Shown: positions 6,455-11,370 of the stretch, piece by piece
Layout: every line of letters starts with the position of its first letter
How positions within the stretch are numbered: position 1 is the stretch's first letter
Origin: Rhodospirillaceae bacterium
Lineage (GTDB): Bacteria > Pseudomonadota > Alphaproteobacteria > SP197
Length of the DNA stretch: 11,370 nt
Reading direction: 5' to 3'
Assembly (NCBI GenBank): GCA_018700655.1
Contig: JABIUG010000355.1
Location: 1 to 11,370, forward strand
Made by a program: the position numbers and the translations under genes
Notes under the pieces: model-generated
What the model was told of the DNA's origin: nothing
What the model saw: the letters and a program-made list of their open reading frames with translations, nothing else
Databases searched by the model: none

Positions 6455-6706
6455 TCAGCCGCCGGTGACAGGCGGGAAGAGAGCGATCTCGTCACCCTCG
6501 GCGATCGGTGTTGCCGGCTTGGCATAGGCCTGGTTGACGGCCACCCGGATGATCGCATCATCCTTGAGTGCATCAGCATAATTGTCGCCACGCCCCTTGA
6601 GCCAGCTGACGAGGCCGGCGACATCGCCGACGTCATCGGGCAAGGTGACTTCCTCGGATGCGACGCCGATTTTCTGCTTGAGCCATGCAAAATAGAGCAG
6701 TTTCAC
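6455..6706 (-). CDS. moaD: Molybdopterin synthase sulfur-carrier subunit MoaD
   Basis: This is a ubiquitin-like sulfur carrier of 83 residues. Its C-terminal glycine is adenylated and then thiocarboxylated, and the sulfur is delivered inside the MoaD-MoaE complex. The sequence begins MKLLYFAWLKQKIG, typical of the family, and ends FPPVTGG with the essential Gly-Gly (82-83) exposed at the terminus. The start is GTG at 6706, overlapping the moeA TGA in a GTGA arrangement. GAGG about 6 bp upstream, inside the moeA 3' end, serves as ribosome site. Its direct junction to moaE fits equal production of the two subunits. The activating enzyme (MoeB type) and sulfur donor genes are not in the window. 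Confidence 0.95.
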   Translation of the reverse strand: MKLLYFAWLKQKIGVASEEVTLPDDVGDVAGLVSWLKGRGDNYADALKDDAIIRVAVNQAYAKPATPIAEGDEIALFPPVTGG

Positions 6707-7959
6707 CCGATCACCTCACTAAACGGCAGGACATCGATCATCGCGCCCTTTTCCAGTTGCGTCATGTCTTCCGGCAGTTCGGCCAGACCATCGGTCTCGA
6801 CCAGCGAACTCAGCAGTCCCGCCCCCTCACGGTGGAAGGCATGGGCTTCCAGAACGCCATCATCACCATATTCCAGATGGACGCGGACATACTCGCGCCG
6901 GCCACTCTTCTTCTTGCGGTCGAAGGCTGCGCGCACGGAAAAGAGCTGCGGATCGACTTCCTTGCCACCCCCGAGGCGTAACAACAAGGGGCGCGCGAAG
7001 CGAAGGAAGGTCACCATCGCGGCAGCCGGATTGCCCGGCAGGCCGATGAAGGCCGCACCGCCGATCTGGCCCAGCATCAAAGGCCGACCAGGCTTGATCG
7101 CCATGTACCAGGCATGAAGCGTGCCCTCGTTCATGATGGTCTTGCGGACATGGTCCTCATCACCGACCGAAACACCGCCTGACGTCATCAGGGCGTGGTG
7201 GCTGCTGGCTGCTTCGGCAATGGCCGCATGGGTTTGAGGTCCCTTGTCGGGCAGAATCCCAAGATCGGTGACGCTGCAGCCCAACCCCCTGAGCAAACCC
7301 ATCACGGCATAGCGGTTTGCGTCATAAATCGCGCCGGGTTCGAGCGGCTCACCGGGCTCGCAAACCTCGTCGCCGGTTGAAAAGAGCGCGACCTTCAAGG
7401 TCGCGTGGCAAGGCAGTGCGGCCAGACCCACCGACGCGGCCATGCCGACATCCTGGGGTTTCAGGCGGTGGCCGGCCTTGAGGATCACGGTACCTGCCCT
7501 CACGTCCTCGCCGGCATTGCGCCGGTTCGCACCAGGCTTGATACCGGTCGGAAGCGTGACCATGCCGTCTGCCTCCTGCGTATCTTCCTGCATCATCACG
7601 GTATCGAGCCCCTCGGGCATCGGCGCGCCGGTAAAGATGCGAATGGCCTCGCCATGAGCGGCCGGGCGTCCCAGCGCATGGCCTGCCGGAACGCGGCCGG
7701 TCACGGGCAGCGTCGTATCGGCATCGGCAACAAGGTCGTCGTGGAAGAAAGCATAACCATCGACTGCGGCGTTGGGATGGGGTGGGACATCGACCGTGGA
7801 GACCACATCCCGCGCCAGGATCCTGCCGGGCGCGATCGCCAGCCCGACTTCCTCGAGCCCAGTGACAGGGGCTGCGATCTGGCCGATCAGAGCCAGCGCC
7901 TCATCAGCGGTCATCAACCGGTCGCCGTGTGCGAAACAGTCGTCGGTCAGCTGGGCCAT
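6703..7959 (-). CDS. moeA: Molybdopterin molybdenumtransferase MoeA
   Basis: MoeA inserts molybdate into adenylylated molybdopterin, producing molybdenum cofactor in the cytoplasm. The protein has 418 residues, a normal length. Visible features are HPNAAVDGYAFF (61-72), PVTGRVPAG (85-93), FTGAPMPEGLDTVMMQED (109-126), STGDEV (194-199), the pterin-binding TSGGVSVGD (259-267), KPGRPLMLG (289-297) and GLPGNPAAAMVTF (306-318), followed by the C-terminal beta-barrel domain (about 335-418). The ATG at 7959 gives a family-like N-terminus (MAQLTDDCF) but lacks an obvious ribosome site. The 60 bp between it and the pgsA stop are in the same frame and free of stops, but contain no ATG, GTG or TTG in that frame. 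The moaD start overlaps its stop. Confidence 0.95.
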   Translation of the reverse strand: MAQLTDDCFAHGDRLMTADEALALIGQIAAPVTGLEEVGLAIAPGRILARDVVSTVDVPPHPNAAVDGYAFFHDDLVADADTTLPVTGRVPAGHALGRPAAHGEAIRIFTGAPMPEGLDTVMMQEDTQEADGMVTLPTGIKPGANRRNAGEDVRAGTVILKAGHRLKPQDVGMAASVGLAALPCHATLKVALFSTGDEVCEPGEPLEPGAIYDANRYAVMGLLRGLGCSVTDLGILPDKGPQTHAAIAEAASSHHALMTSGGVSVGDEDHVRKTIMNEGTLHAWYMAIKPGRPLMLGQIGGAAFIGLPGNPAAAMVTFLRFARPLLLRLGGGKEVDPQLFSVRAAFDRKKKSGRREYVRVHLEYGDDGVLEAHAFHREGAGLLSSLVETDGLAELPEDMTQLEKGAMIDVLPFSEVIG

Positions 7960-8019
7960 GGCCGCAGGATCTGTCGTCTCGGGATCATGGAGATCAAATT
8001 GGTCATTGCCGGTCCGTCG

Positions 8020-8586
8020 TCAAGGTGCGCCACCTTCAATCTGGCGCGTTGCCGCGGCGACATAACTCCAGCCGGTGATCGCGGTCAGAAGTGCGGCAAT
8101 CCAGAACAGTGCCTGGCCAAGCTCCAGCGTCGTGAACAGGCCAAACAGTGAGAACCCGGCGGAACCCGGGATCAAAAACCCCATGGAAACCATCTGGACC
8201 GTGGTTTTCCACTTTGCGAGTTGTGTGACATGCAAGGTGACCCCTCGCGAGGCGAGTTGCTCACGCACGCCCGAGACCAGCAGTTCGCGGAAAATGATGA
8301 TGATGGCCGGGATCACCGGCGCGTCACCGGTCGCGACCAACATGACGATCAGGCCGCTGACCAGAACCTTGTCTGCAATCGGGTCGAGCATACGCCCAAA
8401 GGGCGTTTCGACACTCAGGCGGCGCGCGATGTATCCATCAAGAAAGTCGGTCAGACAGGCGGCGGTGTAGAGCAGCAGGGCGATCCAGCGCGCGGTCGGG
8501 TCCGACCACAGTAGCAGGGCCACGATCGGCACGATTGCGATCGTGCGTGCGATGGTCAACAGGTTGGGAAGATTCCTTATCGACAT
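8020..8586 (-). CDS. pgsA: CDP-diacylglycerol--glycerol-3-phosphate 3-phosphatidyltransferase
   Basis: This integral membrane enzyme exchanges the CMP of CDP-diacylglycerol for glycerol 3-phosphate, producing phosphatidylglycerol phosphate, the committed step to phosphatidylglycerol and cardiolipin. The protein has 188 residues with several hydrophobic segments (about 8-27, 33-47, 75-98, 128-145 and 156-178). The CDP-alcohol phosphotransferase signature is complete: D47, D50, G51, A54, R55, G64, D68 and D72 with the canonical spacing. The N-terminus NLPNLLTIARTIAIVPI is typical of PgsA rather than other family members. The ATG at 8586 lies 30 bp after the uvrC stop. No clear ribosome site is visible. 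The uvrC-pgsA adjacency recurs in many proteobacteria. Confidence 0.95.
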   Translation of the reverse strand: MSIRNLPNLLTIARTIAIVPIVALLLWSDPTARWIALLLYTAACLTDFLDGYIARRLSVETPFGRMLDPIADKVLVSGLIVMLVATGDAPVIPAIIIIFRELLVSGVREQLASRGVTLHVTQLAKWKTTVQMVSMGFLIPGSAGFSLFGLFTTLELGQALFWIAALLTAITGWSYVAAATRQIEGGAP

Positions 8587-8616
8587 GATTGCTTATAACA
8601 CCCGATGGGGCAGGGC

Positions 8617-10569
8617 TCACGCATTGGGATGGAAGTGATCCCAAATCTTCTGGGCGACCGTTCGGTCGATGCCGTCGACCCTTTCGAGATCGGTGAGGCC
8701 GGCATCGGCGACCGCCTTGGCCGAACCAAAATGATGGAGCAGGGCTTTTTTGCGCCGCGGTCCGATGCCGGCGATGTCGTCGAGCAGCGAGCGGCCGATC
8801 TGATTGGTGCGTTTGCTGCGATGGGCGCCGATAGCAAAGCGGTGGGCTTCGTCGCGCATGCGCTGGACGAAGTAGAGCACGGGATCGCGTTCGGGCAGGA
8901 GAAAGGGTGAGACGCCGGGAAGAAAGAACTTCTCGCGTCCGGCGTCACGGTCCGGACCCTTGGCAACCCCGCACAGGGCGACATCGGTGACACCCAGTTC
9001 CTCGAAGACTTCCAGTGCGACGGTGAGCTGGCCCAGGCCGCCATCGACGATCACCAGATCAGGCCACATGCCCTGGTCGCGTTCGGGGTCTTCCTTGAGC
9101 AGGCGGGAAAAGCGGCGTTTCAGTACCTCTTTCATCATGCCGTAATCATCGCCGCCCAGTTCATCCTGGCTCCCGGCTTCGCCCTTGATGTTGAACTTGC
9201 GGTACTGGTTTTTCAGCAGCCCTTCGGGACCGGCCACAATCATTCCTCCGACCGGTTGGGCGCCCTGGATGTGGCTGTTGTCATAGACCTCGATGCGTTG
9301 CGGCGGGGCTTCAAGACCCAGCCGGTCGGCCAGCCCTTCGAGCAGCTCGCGCTGGCTGGCGCTTTCGGCCCTGCGCCGCGCCAGAGCGTCCTTGGCGTTG
9401 TGCAGCGCGTGGCGCAGTAGGGTGCGCCGGTCACCGCGCTGGGGAACCGATATCTCTACCTTGCGGCCTGCGCGGGTCGAGAGCGCTTCGGTGATCAGCG
9501 CATGATCATCGGGCAGAGCCGAGACCAGCACCAGGCGCGGCACTTCCTTGTCCTCATAGAACTGGCCCAGGAAGGCGGCGACCACTTCGGCTTCGCTCTG
9601 GTCCTTGGTCCGGGTGGGGTAATAGGCGCGGTTGCCGTAGTTGCGCCCCTGGCGGATGAAAAACACCTGCACGCAGCACTGGCCGCCGGCCTGATGCATG
9701 GCCACGACATCGGCCTCATCGATCGCCTGCACGTTGATGCCCTGATGTGCCTGGATGTGGTTCAGTGCGCGGATACGGTCGCGGAAACCCGCGGCGCGCT
9801 CGAAGTCGAGATCGTCGGCGGCTTCCTGCATGCGCCCTGCGAGCTTGTCCTGAACCTCGCGCGTTCTGCCCTTCAGGAAAGCCCTTGTTTCCTCGACCAG
9901 CCGCTCGTAATCGTCGGGTGCGACGAGCCCGACACAGGGTGCGACACAGCGTTTGATCTGGTGTTGCAGACAAGGTCGGGTGCGGTTGGTAAAGACGTGG
10001 TCGGTACAACTGCGCAGCGGAAAGGCACGCTGCAGTGCCGTGACTGTCTGGTTGACCGAACCTGCACTGGCAAAGGGGCCGAAATACTCGCCCTTCTTGC
10101 GCCGGGCGCCTCGATGTTTGATCACCTGGGGCCAGTCGTGATCGAGCCGGAGCAGGATATAGGGAAACGACTTGTCGTCGCGCAGGACCACGTTGTAGCG
10201 CGGCTTGAGTTTCTTGATCAGGTTGGCTTCAAGCAGCAGGGCCTCGGCTTCGGTGCCGGTCGTGAGGACCTCCATGGAGGCCGTGTTGGCGACCATACGG
10301 TGCAAGCGTGGGTCGAGGCGGCCCGGTTGGGTATAGGCCGTGACCCTTTGTTTCAGGATGCGGGCCTTGCCGACATAGAGCACCTCTCCCTTGTCAGAGA
10401 GCATGCGGTAGACGCCGGGCGAGGCCGGCATGGTCTTGAGAGCTGCTTTGATTGCGGCAGCACCGCGCTCGCCCGACGCGCGCTCGGGCAGCTCGGTCGC
10501 GGGTCCGGCATTTTCGGGGGCGGGCCGAGCGTCTCTGTCTGCCTTGGACATGGCGTTTCTATAAACCAT
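8617..10569 (-). CDS. uvrC: UvrABC excinuclease subunit C
   Basis: UvrC makes both incisions in bacterial nucleotide excision repair, acting with UvrB at lesions found by UvrA. Domains, numbered from 10569, are: a GIY-YIG nuclease (about 48-130, with PGVYRM and VLYVGKA); a cysteine cluster C188, C200, C208, C212 with the spacing of the E. coli cysteines proposed to hold an iron-sulfur cluster; a UVR motif (about 238-272) that contacts UvrB; an RNase H-like nuclease with D430, D509 and H576; and tandem helix-hairpin-helix (IAGIGPRRKKAL and VDGIDRTVAQKIW). The ATG at 10569 abuts an AGGA, too close for good initiation, and a second in-frame ATG at 10551 (MSKADRD) is equally possible. The first 40 residues are low-complexity and not conserved. 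No LexA-type box is visible upstream. Confidence 0.96.
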   Translation of the reverse strand: MVYRNAMSKADRDARPAPENAGPATELPERASGERGAAAIKAALKTMPASPGVYRMLSDKGEVLYVGKARILKQRVTAYTQPGRLDPRLHRMVANTASMEVLTTGTEAEALLLEANLIKKLKPRYNVVLRDDKSFPYILLRLDHDWPQVIKHRGARRKKGEYFGPFASAGSVNQTVTALQRAFPLRSCTDHVFTNRTRPCLQHQIKRCVAPCVGLVAPDDYERLVEETRAFLKGRTREVQDKLAGRMQEAADDLDFERAAGFRDRIRALNHIQAHQGINVQAIDEADVVAMHQAGGQCCVQVFFIRQGRNYGNRAYYPTRTKDQSEAEVVAAFLGQFYEDKEVPRLVLVSALPDDHALITEALSTRAGRKVEISVPQRGDRRTLLRHALHNAKDALARRRAESASQRELLEGLADRLGLEAPPQRIEVYDNSHIQGAQPVGGMIVAGPEGLLKNQYRKFNIKGEAGSQDELGGDDYGMMKEVLKRRFSRLLKEDPERDQGMWPDLVIVDGGLGQLTVALEVFEELGVTDVALCGVAKGPDRDAGREKFFLPGVSPFLLPERDPVLYFVQRMRDEAHRFAIGAHRSKRTNQIGRSLLDDIAGIGPRRKKALLHHFGSAKAVADAGLTDLERVDGIDRTVAQKIWDHFHPNA

Positions 10570-10678
10570 TCCTCGGGTGAGTGCATGGCATCCGCGTGGT
10601 CAGTATTGCTGATCAGGCTCGTGCGTTGCAGACTGCATCCTGCTTGGGGCCGGCTTTTCCTGAATAAAGAGGTCCAAC
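10570..10678. promoter_or_regulatory. Divergent uvrC / dehydrogenase intergenic region
   Basis: This 109-bp gap carries the upstream signals of both uvrC (minus) and the FAD dehydrogenase small subunit (plus). It contains an 11-bp palindrome, TGCAGACTGCA (10627-10637). A good ribosome site, AGAGG (10668-10672), lies six bases before the TTG start at 10679. On the minus strand AATACT could act as a -10 box for uvrC, but its partner hexamer is poor. No SOS operator of the GTTC-N7-GTTC type is present. Confidence 0.4.
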
Positions 10679-11223
10679 TTGAGCCGTTCTGACTTTCTTT
10701 CGCGGCGTGGTCTGATGATCGGCACCGCGGGTTTTTCCCTGCTCATATCCCTTGATCCTGTTCGTGTGGCGCTTGCTGCCCAGACGCTCGATCCGTTGCC
10801 TGCTTCAGGCCTGGACGTGGAAGGTTTCATGGCGCTTTCGGTCGTCCTGGCCGGCCACGACGGGCTGAATGCGACTCTGGGGCAAAGTTTGTTCGGCGCC
10901 CTTGAAAAAATGGTCAGTCCGATGGGCTTGCTGCACTTTATGAAGACCTGCGCGCGTCTGCGGGCGATACAGCAGCCGTCTCGGCGATTACCAAACAAGC
11001 TGACCGGGTGGCAACTGCCCAGGTGGTCCTGCGTGGCTGGTATGTCGGTCTGGTTGGGGCGCCAGACGGTGGAGAAGTGCGCATTGGCTATGAAAAGACG
11101 CTGATGGGTGTGGTGGTCGAGGATTCTCTGGCGTTGCGCAGCTTCTGTGGTGGCGATCCACATTTCTGGGCCGAACTTCCAGACCTTGCTGAACCCATCG
11201 TTGTTTCGGCGGTCACGCCATGA
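10679..11223 (+). pseudogene. FAD-dependent sorbitol/fructose dehydrogenase-type small subunit, apparent -1 frameshift
   Basis: This is the small, Tat-exported subunit of a membrane-bound, periplasm-facing FAD dehydrogenase (the family of D-sorbitol and fructose dehydrogenases). It is read in two frames. From the TTG at 10679 (AGAGG six bases upstream) come a twin-arginine signal SRRGLMIG (residues 8-15), a hydrophobic core, an AxA cleavage site near residue 33, and LDVEGFMALS. After the six-A run at 10905-10910, the family continues only in the frame one base back: DGLAALYEDL, RGWYVG, YEKTLMG, FCGGDPHFWAELP, ending at a TGA at 11221-11223. Reading straight on gives 141 residues with an unrelated tail, ending at 11104. 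Restoring one base gives 181 residues, a normal family length. The cause may be true mutation, a homopolymer error in the sequence, or slippage. Its stop overlaps the next start (ATGA). Confidence 0.8.
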
Positions 11224-11370
11224 CCGATACCGATATTCTCATTGTGGGCGCCGGTGTTGCCGGAGCCATGATCGGCCACCGCCTGGCGAGCCAGGTACGC
11301 AAGGTCACCATCCTGGAAGCAGGCCCGCGGATCGATCGTTGGGATACGGTCGAATTGTTCCGCCAGAGCA
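11220..11370 (+). CDS. GMC-type FAD dehydrogenase large subunit, 5' part
   Basis: Only the first 50 residues are in the window. They begin MTDTDILIVGAGVAGA and continue with an FAD/NAD-binding Rossmann motif GAGVAGA (10-16), then VTILEAGPRID (34-44). The acidic residue of EAGP is expected to bind the adenosine ribose. This is the N-terminus of GMC oxidoreductases, and specifically resembles the catalytic subunits of sorbitol, fructose, gluconate or 2-ketogluconate dehydrogenases, which oxidise sugars or polyols in the periplasm and pass electrons to a membrane cytochrome c. The substrate cannot be told from this fragment. There is no signal peptide, consistent with export by hitch-hiking on the small subunit's Tat signal. 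The ATG overlaps the small-subunit TGA by 4 nt, implying coupled translation. Confidence 0.88.
   Translation, partial: MTDTDILIVGAGVAGAMIGHRLASQVRKVTILEAGPRIDRWDTVELFRQS

Noticed and set aside
6233..7117. Open frame of 294 codons on the plus strand opposite moaD and moeA
   Set aside because: Low-complexity Ser/Arg/Pro-rich translation, antisense to two intact genes with clear motifs; shadow.
10570..10678. SOS (LexA) operator upstream of uvrC
   Set aside because: No GTTC-N7-GTTC or close variant is present in the gap on either strand.
9502..10692. Long open frame of 396 codons on the plus strand opposite uvrC
   Set aside because: It has no family motifs and lies fully antisense to a complete UvrC with all catalytic residues; long antisense frames are expected from GC-rich codon bias.
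10904..10912. dnaX-style programmed -1 frameshift heptamer at the A run
   Set aside because: In the zero frame the codons are GAA AAA ATG, which does not fit X XXY YYZ with dual tRNA re-pairing; only single-tRNA or polymerase slippage is possible, so a programmed event cannot be claimed.
10600..11163. Open frame of 187 codons on the minus strand across the broken dehydrogenase subunit
   Set aside because: Although uninterrupted, it shows no motifs, whereas the plus strand has a Tat signal, a ribosome site and family signatures on both sides of the frame change.
1..11370. CRISPR array, tRNA or rRNA genes, transposases, toxin-antitoxin or defence genes
   Set aside because: No regularly spaced direct repeats, no cloverleaf-like or rRNA sequence, and no such protein motifs were seen; the gaps between genes are too short to hide them.

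Overview
The window is GC-rich, densely packed, single-copy chromosomal DNA. Its gene content and gene order point to an alphaproteobacterium, probably Rhodospirillales-like: a petP/petR-type MarR and OmpR regulator pair divergent from a branched-chain aminotransferase, and a uvrC-pgsA-moa cluster. The family cannot be fixed from sequence alone. No tRNA, rRNA, CRISPR array, transposase or phage gene is visible, and no gap between genes exceeds about 110 bp.

Layout. (1) Positions 3-1674, plus strand: the 3' part of proC (proline biosynthesis), a TetR-type regulator whose C-terminal half resembles COQ9, and the small tRNA-binding-fold protein CsaA. The last two overlap by 4 nt. (2) Positions 1700-1763: an imperfect palindrome between convergent genes. 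(3) Positions 4986-1761, minus strand: a four-gene signalling operon in the order petP-like MarR regulator, petR-like OmpR response regulator, zinc-ribbon SAM methyltransferase, EnvZ-like sensor kinase. The first three genes are joined by overlapping stop and start codons. (4) Positions 5073-5951, plus strand: ilvE, divergent from petP across an 86-bp shared control region, followed by a hairpin. (5) Positions 10569-6000, minus strand: uvrC (excision repair), pgsA (phosphatidylglycerol-phosphate synthesis), then moeA, moaD and moaE (molybdenum cofactor). This is a probable single transcription unit. (6) Positions 10679-11370, plus strand: the small Tat-targeted subunit of a sorbitol/fructose-dehydrogenase-type membrane FAD dehydrogenase, with an apparent -1 frameshift at a six-A run. 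It overlaps by 4 nt the start of the GMC-type FAD large subunit, which runs off the window.

How the genes fit together. The Moa/Moe proteins form a short pathway segment: MoaD plus MoaE make molybdopterin, and MoeA inserts molybdate. The petR-like regulator and the kinase probably form a two-component pair. The terminal pair probably encodes a periplasm-facing sugar or polyol dehydrogenase whose electron-accepting cytochrome subunit would lie beyond the right edge.

Most of the window is ordinary housekeeping DNA. The points that merit a second look are the frameshifted dehydrogenase subunit, the methyltransferase wedged between regulator and kinase, the TetR/COQ9-like hybrid, and the palindrome at 1700-1763. 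I found no convincing evidence of a wholly new system.
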